Origin: DAOTVD01 sp034437075 | GTDB lineage: Bacteria > Chloroflexota > Anaerolineae > Aggregatilineales > J027 | Assembly (NCBI GenBank): GCA_034437075.1 | Contig: DAOTVD010000085.1 | Coordinates: forward strand, 1-14,811 | DNA length: 14,811 bases | Reading direction: 5' to 3' | In this document: positions 1 to 9,402 of the stretch, in pieces | How the letters are laid out: every line of letters starts with the position of its first letter | How positions within the stretch are numbered: the stretch's first letter is position 1 | Made by a program: the position numbers and the translations under genes | Notes under the pieces: generated by a model | Told to the model about the DNA's origin: nothing | Database searches by the model: none | The model's input: the letters and a program-made list of their open reading frames with translations, nothing else

Positions 1-1
1 C

Positions 2-493
2 GAAGAATTCATGAATAGCGGCATCCGGCTCAATAGTGAGCTATCGCCCCAACTGTTGCTGACGATCTTCTTCCCGAAAACGGAATTACACGACGGCGCG
101 GTCATCCTGCGCGGAGATCGGCTGGTGGCGGCGGCGGCTGTGTTGCCACTCTCGGCGGCGCATGGGCTCACCCAACGCAAATTGGGCACCCGCCACCGGG
201 CCAGCATGGGCATGACGGAGATTTCCGACGCGATTGTGGTCGTCGTCTCCGAAGAAACCGGCCAGATTTCCGTCGCGAACAACGGGCGTCTCATCCGGCG
301 CTTGGATACGACCCGCCTGGCCACCATCTTGCAGACGTTCTACGCCGATACGCAAGACGGCGGCGGCGAACAACACCAATCTGTGCGCCGGACGCTAGAA
401 CGCTATATGCAAGATTGGCGCACTAACCGCTCGTCAGAACCCAACAAAGACGACGCGAGCAATCCAGCCTCGGCCCGTGGGGCGCGCACATGA
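2..493 (+). CDS. cdaA: Diadenylate cyclase CdaA, 3' part (5' end outside window)
   Basis: This is the C-terminal catalytic part of a membrane-type diadenylate cyclase (DAC/DisA_N domain), which condenses two ATP into cyclic di-AMP, a messenger controlling potassium and osmotic balance. The reading frame is open to the left edge: codons 2-10 (E-E-F) continue a DAC-like sequence before the ATG at 11, so that ATG is internal. The two active-site signatures are visible: LHDGAVI (DGA motif) near residue 30 of the visible part and GTRHRAS (RHR motif) near residue 64, followed by the family segment VVSEETGQISVANNGRL. The N-terminal membrane helices typical of CdaA would lie upstream and are not seen. 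The tail after residue ~135 is polar and poorly conserved. The stop overlaps the start of the next gene (ATGA at 490-493), which implies translational coupling with cdaR. Confidence 0.93.
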   Translation, partial: EEFMNSGIRLNSELSPQLLLTIFFPKTELHDGAVILRGDRLVAAAAVLPLSAAHGLTQRKLGTRHRASMGMTEISDAIVVVVSEETGQISVANNGRLIRRLDTTRLATILQTFYADTQDGGGEQHQSVRRTLERYMQDWRTNRSSEPNKDDASNPASARGART

Positions 494-1800
494 AACGCCG
501 CCGCGATGACAATATCTGGGTCTCCTTTTTGCTCGATAACTTTCAGTGGTTCATCGTCTCGCTATTGCTGGCTTTTGGTATCTGGATTATCGCTGTATTA
601 CAGACCGACCCCATCCAGCAGCGCAATTATGCCAATCTGATCGACGTTGATTTTCGCACCTCGGATGAGATCATCCTGGCGGATTACACCCCCGACGATG
701 GCGTGCTGGTGACCATCCGCGCGCCGCGCTCGGTGTGGGATGAATTACGGCCCGACCAGATCAAAGTCGTGGCCGACTTGCGCAATGTTGAACCCGGTAC
801 GCGGTCGGTACCGCTGGAAGCGCGCCTAGAAGACGACCTGCGCGGCACCGTCGTAGAAGTCGTGCCAGATGAGATCGAAGTCGTACTGCAAGCCCTGGTC
901 ACCCAGCGTATTCCCGTGGCCGTGAATGTGGTCAGCGAACCGCCCAGCGGCTATTCGTATCCGGCGCCGACATGCTCGCTGGTGGAAGTAACCGCGCGCG
1001 GCCCAGCCGAACAGTTGACGGATGCCGTCGCCACCGCCAACCTGAACCTGGCCGAACAACGCAACCCCGTGACGCTCAACGTCACGTTGGTGCCCGTGAA
1101 CGAAGCCGGGCGCATGCTGTCGGATGTCGCATTAGAGCCAAACCGCATCGAGTGTGATGTGCAGATCAGCCAGCGCGAAGGCGTCTCGGAGCTAAGCGTC
1201 GTGCCCACCATACGCGGTTTCCCGCCCGAAGGGTATATCTACCGGGGGTACGAATTTAGCCCCCAAACCGTGATTGTTACCGGGCGTCCGCTGGCTATCC
1301 GGGGCCTGAATGGCGTGGTGCCGACCGAGCCGGTCAACATTACCGGCAGTATCAGCAATTTCGAGCAGACCGTCGTGCCCGTGCTGCCAGAGGGCGTGCG
1401 CCTGCTGCCACCCAACCAAGACATCACGGTTGAAATCTTGATCGACACCATCCCCGGCAGCCGCCAGTACGACGACATCCCCCTGCAAATCGAGGGCCTG
1501 GCGCCCAACCTGCAAGCCGAAATACGTCCGCCGCAGGTGACGGTCTTCGCTGTAGGGCCGCAGCCCTTGCTGCAAGACCTAACGCGCGATTTGTTGCGCG
1601 TGACGGTGAACGCCAGCGATTTGAGCGCGGGCACCTATCAGCGCGAGGCGCGCGCCGGGCTGGCCACCGAGGCCCTAGACGCGAACCAACTAACCTTGAC
1701 CGTGCAACCTTCCGAAGTGTCTATCACCCTGGTGAATCTGAATACCGAAGTACCGACCGTCGTGCCAACTGACCCACCCCCCACGCCCCGCGCACGTTAG
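490..1800 (+). CDS. cdaR: YbbR-domain protein CdaR, c-di-AMP cyclase regulator
   Basis: This membrane-anchored extracytoplasmic protein is of the YbbR family, whose members bind and modulate the CdaA cyclase in Firmicutes. A short basic N-terminus (MKRRRDD) is followed by one transmembrane helix at about residues 18-37 (FQWFIVSLLLAFGIWIIAVL). About four YbbR-type beta repeats follow, at roughly 42-133, 138-227, 234-318 and 326-414. Each ends in a pattern such as 'P-x-E-I-E-V-V-L' or 'P-S-E-V-S-I-T-L'. The last ~20 residues are Pro/Thr-rich (PTVVPTDPPPTPRAR) and probably an unstructured tail outside the membrane. The ATG start overlaps the cdaA stop (ATGA). In Bacillus the next gene is glmM, but here it is an aspartokinase after about 100 bp. 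Family membership is clear; regulation of CdaA is inferred from family and gene order. Confidence 0.9.
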   Translation: MKRRRDDNIWVSFLLDNFQWFIVSLLLAFGIWIIAVLQTDPIQQRNYANLIDVDFRTSDEIILADYTPDDGVLVTIRAPRSVWDELRPDQIKVVADLRNVEPGTRSVPLEARLEDDLRGTVVEVVPDEIEVVLQALVTQRIPVAVNVVSEPPSGYSYPAPTCSLVEVTARGPAEQLTDAVATANLNLAEQRNPVTLNVTLVPVNEAGRMLSDVALEPNRIECDVQISQREGVSELSVVPTIRGFPPEGYIYRGYEFSPQTVIVTGRPLAIRGLNGVVPTEPVNITGSISNFEQTVVPVLPEGVRLLPPNQDITVEILIDTIPGSRQYDDIPLQIEGLAPNLQAEIRPPQVTVFAVGPQPLLQDLTRDLLRVTVNASDLSAGTYQREARAGLATEALDANQLTLTVQPSEVSITLVNLNTEVPTVVPTDPPPTPRAR

Positions 1801-1836
1801 CATCTGGGCAAAACAACCAATCTTGCAGGTCATCCA

Positions 1837-1865
1837 TAGACAGGCCCCGCGCCCGGCGTTATGCT
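1837..1865 (+). promoter_or_regulatory. Likely sigma-70 promoter of the aspartokinase gene
   Basis: TAGACA (1837-1842) and TATGCT (1860-1865) are separated by exactly 17 bp. The -35 box matches TTGACA at five of six positions and the -10 box matches TATAAT at four of six. The predicted start near 1872 would give a short leader of about 33 nt. The spacer is strongly GC-rich. The site lies between cdaR and the aspartokinase gene, suggesting that the latter need not be read only from the cda operon. Confidence 0.45.
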
Positions 1866-1892
1866 TAACCGTCGTCGTTCAGCCAGATGAAC

Positions 1893-1898
1893 AGAGGG
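1893..1898 (+). promoter_or_regulatory. Ribosome binding site fixing the aspartokinase start
   Basis: AGAGGG lies 6 nt before the ATG at 1905. The alternative upstream in-frame ATG at 1887 has no such site and would put this Shine-Dalgarno inside the coding region. The start at 1905 also places the KFGGTS motif at the usual N-terminal position. Confidence 0.65.
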
Positions 1899-1904
1899 AA
1901 ACAC

Positions 1905-3320
1905 ATGAGCCTGATAACGATGAAATTCGGCGGCACATCGGTGGGGAGTGTCGAAGCCATTCGACAAGTGGCGGACATCATCGAGCAGCAACTCGCCGAA
2001 GGGCATCAGGTAGTGACGGTGGTCAGCGCGATGTCGGGCGTGACGAACGCGCTCATTCAGGCCGCCTATGAATCCGAGCATGGGGATGTGGGCAGTTATC
2101 GCCGGGTGGCCAGCGAACTTCGCCAGCGGCATGTCGCCGCCGCGAACGTATTAGTGAGCGTAGCCAACCGCCGCGCCCGCCTGATTGATGAAATCCGCAT
2201 GTTGTTGGATGACTTCGAGCAGTTATGCCATAGCATCAGCATCATGCGCGAGGTAACACCGCGCGGCATGGACGTGGTCTCGTCGCTGGGCGAACGCTTG
2301 TCGGTGCGCCTGGTGGCCGAACATCTCATCGACCGAGGCGTAGATAGCCAGGCCATCGAAGCCAGTCGCCTAATTGTGACGAATGACCGCTTTCAAAACG
2401 CCGCGCCGGACATGGACGCCACGCGCGAGAACGTCGCCGCGCGGCTATTGCCCCTGGTGGGGCGCGGGGTAGCGCCCGTCATCACGGGCTTTTTAGCGGC
2501 CACGTCTAACGGCACCATCACGACCCTAGGCCGAGGCGGCAGCGACTATAGCGCGGGGATCATCGCGGCCTGTTTACCGGCGGATGAACTCTGGATTTGG
2601 TCGGATGTGGATGGCGTCATGAGCACCGACCCACGCCTGACGGACGAGGCGCGCACCATTGCCACGCTCAGCTATGGCGAAGTCAGCGAAATGGCGTATT
2701 TCGGCGCGCGGGTGTTGCATCCGCGTACGATTCTGCCCGTTATGGATTTGGGCATGTCGATTCGAGTGTTGAATACCTTCAATCCGGCGGGCGAGGGCAC
2801 GCTCATCCAGCCCGAACCGCAGATGACGCCGGGGCGCATCAAAGCCATTACGACCATCACGGATGTGCATATGCTCAGCGTCTATGGGCGGGGTATGGTC
2901 GGCGTACCGGGCATCGCGGGGCGCACCTTTACCGCCGTGGCCAAGGTCGGGGCCAGTATGTTGATGTTCGCGCAATCATCCTCCGAACAGAGTTTCGCCT
3001 TCGTCATCCCCGCTAGCACCAGCCATTTCGTGAAAGAAGCCATTCACGAGGAACTCGGGCTAGAGATCGCGCGCAAAGACGTGGCCGATGTGCGCATTAT
3101 GGAGGATGTGGTCATCGTGACGGCAGTCGGCGCTGGGATGCACGGCACGCCCGGCGTCGCCGGGCGCATTTTCGGCGCGCTGGGCAAAGTCGGCATCAAT
3201 GTGCTGGCCATCGCGCAAGGCGCATCGGAATTTAGCATTAGTATCGTGATCGACAGCATGAACGCAGAACAAGCGGTCAATACCCTGCACGCCCTCATCC
3301 ATACCACCGGCACACAATAG
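1905..3320 (+). CDS. lysC: Aspartokinase (aspartate kinase) with two ACT domains
   Basis: Cytosolic enzyme phosphorylating aspartate to 4-phospho-aspartate, the first step to lysine, threonine, methionine and diaminopimelate. The protein is 471 residues from the ATG at 1905, supported by a good ribosome binding site. The nucleotide-binding motif KFGGTSVGS is at 7-15, a helical insertion at about 60-125 is of the kind found in long monofunctional and ThrA-type kinases, and the substrate-loop motifs SLGERL (127-132), TTLGRGGSDYSA (206-217) and WSDVDGVMSTDPR (232-244) are present. Two ACT domains follow, at about 313-385 and 397-465, each with a G-x-P-G-x-A-G-R turn (GVPGIAGR and GTPGVAGR), so allosteric feedback by an amino acid is expected. 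The C-terminus has no homoserine dehydrogenase domain, so it is not a ThrA fusion. The effector (lysine or threonine) cannot be read from the sequence, so the symbol lysC is only the generic one. Confidence 0.93.
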   Translation: MSLITMKFGGTSVGSVEAIRQVADIIEQQLAEGHQVVTVVSAMSGVTNALIQAAYESEHGDVGSYRRVASELRQRHVAAANVLVSVANRRARLIDEIRMLLDDFEQLCHSISIMREVTPRGMDVVSSLGERLSVRLVAEHLIDRGVDSQAIEASRLIVTNDRFQNAAPDMDATRENVAARLLPLVGRGVAPVITGFLAATSNGTITTLGRGGSDYSAGIIAACLPADELWIWSDVDGVMSTDPRLTDEARTIATLSYGEVSEMAYFGARVLHPRTILPVMDLGMSIRVLNTFNPAGEGTLIQPEPQMTPGRIKAITTITDVHMLSVYGRGMVGVPGIAGRTFTAVAKVGASMLMFAQSSSEQSFAFVIPASTSHFVKEAIHEELGLEIARKDVADVRIMEDVVIVTAVGAGMHGTPGVAGRIFGALGKVGINVLAIAQGASEFSISIVIDSMNAEQAVNTLHALIHTTGTQ

Positions 3321-3339
3321 CGCGCCCTTTTGGTTTATG

Positions 3340-3363
3340 ACAAGGTGCTGACACGCCTTGTTT
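3340..3363 (+). terminator. Possible weak terminator after aspartokinase
   Basis: ACAAGG (3340-3345) and CCTTGT (3356-3361) form a 6-bp stem with a 10-nt loop, followed by only a short T run. A second small hairpin, GCAC-ggca-GTGC, follows at 3364-3375. The U tract is poor, so intrinsic termination is doubtful. Confidence 0.25.
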
Positions 3364-3420
3364 GCACGGCAGTGCATGTCACCCGCGCGCAAAAATGCTA
3401 AATCTTAAAGAGGCATTCTA

Positions 3421-3449
3421 TTGACGCCGTTCTCGAACGGATGTACAAT
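3421..3449 (+). promoter_or_regulatory. Sigma-70 promoter of uvrA
   Basis: TTGACG (3421-3426) and TACAAT (3444-3449) are separated by exactly 17 bp, each differing from consensus at one position. This is the clearest promoter in the window. The predicted transcription start near 3456 lies about 44 nt before the uvrA ATG. Two LexA-type sites overlap the spacer/-10 and the start point. Confidence 0.75.
3435..3446 (+). promoter_or_regulatory. Probable LexA (SOS) box 1, imperfect
   Basis: GAACGGATGTAC is a GAAC-N4-GTTC site with one mismatch in the second half (GTAC). With flanks (CGAACGGATGTACA, 3434-3447) it fits 12 of 14 positions of the Gram-positive-type consensus CGAACRNRYGTTYG. It covers the promoter spacer and part of the -10 box, so a bound repressor would block RNA polymerase. 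Confidence 0.5.
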
Positions 3450-3451
3450 TA

Positions 3452-3463
3452 GAACCTCTGTTC
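3452..3463 (+). promoter_or_regulatory. Probable LexA (SOS) box 2, perfect GAAC-N4-GTTC
   Basis: GAACCTCTGTTC is an exact GAAC-N4-GTTC inverted repeat immediately downstream of the -10 box, over the predicted transcription start. This is the core LexA operator of Actinobacteria and Firmicutes. Its centre is 17 bp from that of box 1. Its place in a uvrA promoter, a classical SOS gene, makes a chance match unlikely. Confidence 0.65.
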
Positions 3464-3499
3464 AAGCCACGCGAGTCTTTATCGGGGAACATACACACC

Positions 3500-6408
<2,909 letters not shown>

Positions 6409-6412
<4 letters not shown>

Positions 6413-7989
6413 GGTTCACGCTCGCGGGATGTTGGCGCGTGCTGAAAGGCCAACATCCCGGTACCGTAATAATCCGTTTCGATGATGCCGACTTGCTGAT
6501 ACTGGGCGAAGAAATCCGGCTCTTGTAATAACGTGTTGCGAATGAAGCCCTCCATCAGGATCATATAATCCGGTTCGGCATCCAGCAATAAGTTGCTAGG
6601 GATGACATAATTCATCTCCGGCAGGCGTTGGTCATCCAGGCTATCTCGATCCTCGTAGTAGGGCGCGTTACCCTGCGTGACCAAGCCGACCGTATCGAAG
6701 ATACGCGCGCGCGAGTAGTAACCCACAGCGCCGATGTCGCCCGCCGCCACCCAAGAATCCGGCGTTACGCCGTACTCCTGCACCAGCGTTTGGGCCATGC
6801 GCGCGTAGTGCAGTTCTAGCTCATGAAAGGCCATACGCGGCGCGGGTCGGTCTGGCCCATGGTCTGGCGAGAGCGTCCAGCCATTGAGCAAAAAGCCCAG
6901 CGTGAATGCCGCCAGCACAGCGACCGCATATTGGCGCCAGGCGGGGCGCGGCAGCAAGACCAGCAACGCCCATACGCCAGCCCCAATCGCCAGATAGTAG
7001 GCCGGCAGGGGGGGGGTTTGGTACCACCGAAAAATCAACGGGTTCGCGATGCTATACACCAGCATATACAACCAGGGAAAGACCATCAGCGGTAGGGCGC
7101 GCTTTTCTTGGGCGGTGGCCGCCCGTAGGCCGATTAGGGCCAGCGTGGGATAAAGAAACAAACCCACCACAATGCCCGGTGTGCCCAGCGCCAACCCTTC
7201 TTCGAAAGGCATGGCATAGCGTTGCAAAAATATCTCGAAGGCTTGGGTAGGGCGCAAGAAATAGACATTGGCCTTCGCGGTGATCGTCTGCGGAATGGGG
7301 TTGCCAAAATAGGCCCAAGAGAAAAAGAACCACGGCAAATAGACGATTAATCCGCTGGCCCAGGTTTGCCAGGGCAACCAGGCGCGCGGGCTGGGCTGTG
7401 TGGCGGGGCGCTCGCGCCAGGCGCGCCATAGCTGATGTGCCAGGATGGGCAACGCCCATAGCAACGCATCGGGCCGGGTTAGGACGCCCAACGCGCACAA
7501 CACCCCCAAGGCGCGCGGGCGCGCGCTCAGATAGGCATACCAGGCACCCAACATCATCACGTTATGCACGCTCGTTTCCATGCCGCCGATGGCGAACGTC
7601 ACGGCGAAAGGCGCGACAGCCCAAGCCGCCCCGAGCCACAGCGCAATGGCCCGTTGTTGGGTTAAATGTTGCGCAATCAGCGCCACCAGCACCACTTCCA
7701 CCCCACCAGCCAACGCATTGACCAACACAGCCGCCGCCGGATAATCTCCATTGGCCAGGCTGCCTGCTAGCGTCATAATGGCCGTATACAGGGGCGTGGT
7801 TGTGCCCAGCACACGCTCGCCTAAGTTATAGACAAAGCCATGGCCTTCCGCCAGATTGCGGCTGTATCGAAACGTGATAAATGCATCATCCACGATCCGT
7901 TGGCCCGGCACCAAACGCGCCACAATGGCCAATAGCGCTAACCCGAGCAGGTCTAAACGACGCGGCATGATAGGGGCTGAAGTGGGCAT
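6409..7989 (-). CDS. Multi-spanning membrane glycosyltransferase (GT-C fold type)
   Basis: A 526-residue integral membrane protein with about ten hydrophobic segments, resembling lipid-linked-sugar (polyprenyl-phosphate sugar) glycosyltransferases of the ArnT/PMT-like GT-C superfamily. The N-terminal pattern VDDAFITFRYSRNLAEGHGF (about 33-52), followed by GERVLGTTTPLY, is the first extracytoplasmic loop of this group, where the acidic pair D34-D35 is expected to hold the catalytic aspartate. The C-terminal ~140 residues form a soluble domain with WVAAGDIGAVGYYSRARIFD, a segment common in such proteins. Start ATG at 7989 has an AAGGA site at 7997-8001 (7 nt spacing). Its TAA (6409-6411) overlaps the uvrA TAG (6410-6412), so the two transcripts collide with no terminator between. 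Sugar and acceptor are unknown; a role in cell-envelope or protein glycosylation is inferred. Confidence 0.8.
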
Positions 7990-8132
7990 CCAAATATCCT
8001 TGTTGCCTCATCGGGTAGTCCTATTCATTGTAGCGCATTCTAGCGCTCGGATGCATGACCGGTCTTCTCGCGCCTAGGGCGATTGCCTCAAACTGAGGGT
8101 TGACTGATGGAGAACGCAAAACAAATCCGTAT

Positions 8133-8160
8133 AAAACCGAGGGCTTAAGCCCTCGGTTTT
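8133..8160. terminator. Perfect 28-bp palindrome, bidirectional-terminator-like
   Basis: The two 14-nt arms are exact reverse complements (AAAACCGAGGGCTT, then AAGCCCTCGGTTTT). A GC-rich stem closed by A/T runs on both sides gives a terminator-like hairpin on either strand. No recognised gene ends here on either strand, so it may insulate the divergent promoters or be a solitary copy of a dispersed repeat. Confidence 0.5.
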
Positions 8161-8230
8161 GGCAGAAAAAACATTTGTGTTTGTTTTGAACTGTCCATGA
8201 GTTACAAATTTGGCAGGTTGCCATTTCTGA

Positions 8231-8284
8231 CACCCCCGCTTTGATCTCCCCCTGAATTCGGGGAGGGCTTTAGGGCGGGGTAAA
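8231..8284. repeat. C-rich palindromic repeat, solitary unit
   Basis: Imperfect palindrome centred on GAATTC: ACCCCCGC, then CTCCCCCTGAATTCGGGGAG (8246-8265), then TAGGGCGGGGT. It shares the CCCC-GAATTC-GGGGAG core and the closing GGGGTAAA with the larger elements at 8765-8864 and 9747-9838, so it appears to be a single-unit member of the same family. Confidence 0.6.
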
Positions 8285-8358
8285 TATTAGACTAGAGAAG
8301 GTTGTAAGCGTTCAAATTCTGATGCGCTTGCCCTGTTCTCGCGCCTTGTAGCACGCCC

Positions 8359-8387
8359 TTGCCGCGCGCGCGCAAGGGTTGTATGCT
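8359..8387 (+). promoter_or_regulatory. Candidate promoter of the small membrane protein gene
   Basis: TTGCCG (8359-8364) and TATGCT (8382-8387) are spaced by 17 bp, about 42 nt before the ATG at 8430. The -35 box matches at four of six positions (TTG, then C where consensus has A, C, then G), as does the -10 box. The spacer is a GC-alternating run. Confidence 0.4.
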
Positions 8388-8429
8388 GTGACTATACGCT
8401 GACTGAACCCTGAACCGGAGAAAACAACC

Positions 8430-8636
8430 ATGAGCGACCTAAATGACTTACGCCAGGTAGCCCGCCAGCAAGATAACGAACCAGCGGCGCGCGTAGAAAT
8501 ACCCGAGCAAATCGGCGATGATCGCCTGTTTGGCCTAACCGCCGTGGAGCGCATGTTTTTATCAATTGGGTTATTTCTGATTTCGCTATTCTTCAGCCTG
8601 GTGTTGCTGCTGGGCACGAACAGCATCGCGTTCTAA
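8430..8636 (+). CDS. Small single-span membrane protein, function unknown
   Basis: A 68-residue protein that I do not recognise as a named family. Residues 1-38 are polar and acidic, the segment FGLTAVERMFLS (34-45) leads into one hydrophobic helix at about 43-62 (FLSIGLFLISLFFSLVLLLG), and the C-terminus is the short tail TNSIAF. The ATG has a GGAG at 8417-8420 (9 nt spacing) and a candidate promoter upstream, so it is likely a real, independently expressed gene. With a cytoplasmic-type N-terminal region and a single helix it could be a partner subunit or tail-anchored protein. It stands alone between repeat-rich gaps, so the neighbourhood gives no function. Confidence 0.7.
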   Translation: MSDLNDLRQVARQQDNEPAARVEIPEQIGDDRLFGLTAVERMFLSIGLFLISLFFSLVLLLGTNSIAF

Positions 8637-8670
8637 AACGCCACAGCGCACCCTATTCGGATGCGCTACG

Positions 8671-8686
8671 GAGCTGATGCTCTTTT
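8671..8686 (+). terminator. Possible short terminator after the small membrane protein
   Basis: GAGC-tgat-GCTC (8671-8682) is followed directly by TTTT, 35 nt after the stop codon. The stem is only 4 bp (5 with a wobble pair), so it would be a weak terminator. Confidence 0.25.
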
Positions 8687-8749
8687 AGATAGACGCTCTA
8701 CGCGCTAAAGCGTAGGGCAAAATCAGATAGACACTCTACGCGCTAAGGC
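8687..8749. repeat. Tandem direct repeat (38-bp unit) with internal hairpin
   Basis: AGATAGACGCTCTACGCGCT at 8687 recurs as AGATAGACACTCTACGCGCT at 8725, one mismatch in 20, with a period of 38 bp; the second copy breaks off at about 8749. The first unit contains a hairpin CTACGC-gctaaa-GCGTAG. Its 14-mer CTAAAGCGTAGGGC (8705-8718) is found again at 8921-8934 over the 3' end of the DUF35 gene. Confidence 0.7.
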
Positions 8750-8764
8750 TTTTCCACAAAAATA

Positions 8765-8864
8765 ATTACCCCTCCCCAGCCCCTCCCCGAATTCAGGGAG
8801 GGGCTATTATGCGCACGAGTAAGTTCTCCCCCCGAATTCGGGGGGAGCTAGAGGGGGGTAAAAT
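8765..8864. repeat. Palindromic MITE-like element, left copy
   Basis: About 100 bp of near-palindromic sequence with ends ATTACCCCTCCCCAGC and GCTAGAGGGGGGTAAAAT (approximately inverted). It is built of two GAATTC-centred hairpins, CCCTCCCCGAATTCAGGGAGGG (arms either side of 8790) and TCTCCCCCCGAATTCGGGGG (from 8825), joined by a short linker. The same order of parts appears inverted at 9747-9838. It has no coding capacity. Confidence 0.7.
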
Positions 8865-8920
8865 CAAGCCGGTATCCTTTTCGACAAAAGCAAGCGGCAT
8901 AGTTAAATACTTGGAAAAGC

Positions 8921-9220
8921 CTAAAGCGTAGGGCGGAATTTGTATCCATAAGCGATGACGCCATTCGGGCCTTCGGTTTTTAGGCGGCGCGTCACCATCT
9001 CTACCCGCATCCCAATGTGGGGTTCGTCTTCAATATCCGTCAACTGAGCCGTCAACAAAGCACCGTCTTCCAGCTTGATGAGCGCCAGATAGTAGGGCGC
9101 AAAGCCGACGTAGTCATCCGGCGGATCGGTGACGATGGTGTAGCTGTAGACTTCACCATAGCCCCCGCCGAGTGCCGCATCGACATGGTGCAACGATTCG
9201 GAGGCAGCTTGCGGGCTCAC
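8921..9220 (-). CDS. DUF35-type OB-fold protein (acyl-CoA-associated)
   Basis: A 99-residue OB-fold half of the DUF35 family, proteins that accompany thiolases, HMG-CoA synthase or other acyl-CoA enzymes and hold them in complexes. The family pattern is clear: GEVYSYTIV (about 22-30), APYYLALIKLEDGALLTAQL (about 41-60), HIGMRVE, and the terminal GYKFRP. In most relatives this domain is fused behind a zinc ribbon; here the ribbon-like part is the upstream gene. The start is a GTG at 9220 whose GTGA overlaps the upstream stop, with a GAGG 7 nt before it, so the two are translationally coupled. The stop codon and last codons lie inside a copy of a short intergenic repeat (8921-8934). No acyl-CoA enzyme is nearby in this window. 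Confidence 0.75.
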   Translation of the reverse strand: MSPQAASESLHHVDAALGGGYGEVYSYTIVTDPPDDYVGFAPYYLALIKLEDGALLTAQLTDIEDEPHIGMRVEMVTRRLKTEGPNGVIAYGYKFRPTL

Positions 9221-9402
9221 GCGCGGACCTCAGCCTGGGGTTCGGCGGATTTGGGCGTTGCTTCGCGCTGAAAGTCGTACACTTCAACGTCGCGCTGCGG
9301 GTTGGCCCGGGGCGGGTAGCTGTCGGCTACTTTGCCATTATGGAAGGCGCCGTCCAGCGTGTAGCGTTGATCTTTGAGTCGCCAATATTCCGTTAGTCGC
9401 AT
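9217..9402 (-). CDS. Cysteine-less zinc-ribbon-like protein, partner of DUF35 OB-fold gene
   Basis: A 61-residue protein that resembles the N-terminal half of DUF35 proteins: MRLTEYWRLKDQRYTLDG matches the usual opening helix, and NGKVADSYPPRANP sits where the zinc ribbon normally reads C-x2-C-G-K-x-x-F-P-P-R-x-x-C-P-x-C. It contains no cysteine at all, so it cannot bind zinc in the usual way. The start ATG at 9402 has a strong AAGGAG (9410-9415, 7 nt spacing). Its TGA overlaps the GTG of the OB-fold gene. Strong ribosome binding and coupling argue that it is expressed rather than a decayed fragment, but a split and degenerate ancestral DUF35 gene is also possible. Confidence 0.6.
   Translation of the reverse strand: MRLTEYWRLKDQRYTLDGAFHNGKVADSYPPRANPQRDVEVYDFQREATPKSAEPQAEVRA

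Larger units (their letters stand above)
7990..8429. other. Non-coding gap with AT-richer core and two palindromes
   Basis: The gap between the divergent glycosyltransferase and small membrane protein genes holds no convincing gene. About 8100-8245 is clearly more AT-rich than the surroundings. It contains a perfect 28-bp palindrome (8133-8160) and a C-rich palindromic repeat (8231-8284). The right end carries a candidate promoter for the downstream small gene. Confidence 0.6.

Noticed and set aside
1801..1904. Lysine riboswitch before the aspartokinase gene
   Set aside because: The gap is only about 100 bp and lacks the length and helices of a lysine riboswitch; a plain promoter explains it.
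8021..8233. - strand frame of 70 codons with a C-x2-C-x10-C-x2-C pattern (CQIC...CFFC)
   Set aside because: It starts at a GTG without a clear ribosome binding site and runs straight through the perfect palindrome at 8133-8160 and the start region of the divergent genes. The zinc-finger look is probably chance in an AT-richer gap; a conserved homologue would reverse this.
8687..8940. CRISPR array suggested by repeated 14-25 bp motifs
   Set aside because: There are only two tandem copies with no spacers of constant length and no cas genes; the pattern is a simple tandem and inverted repeat.
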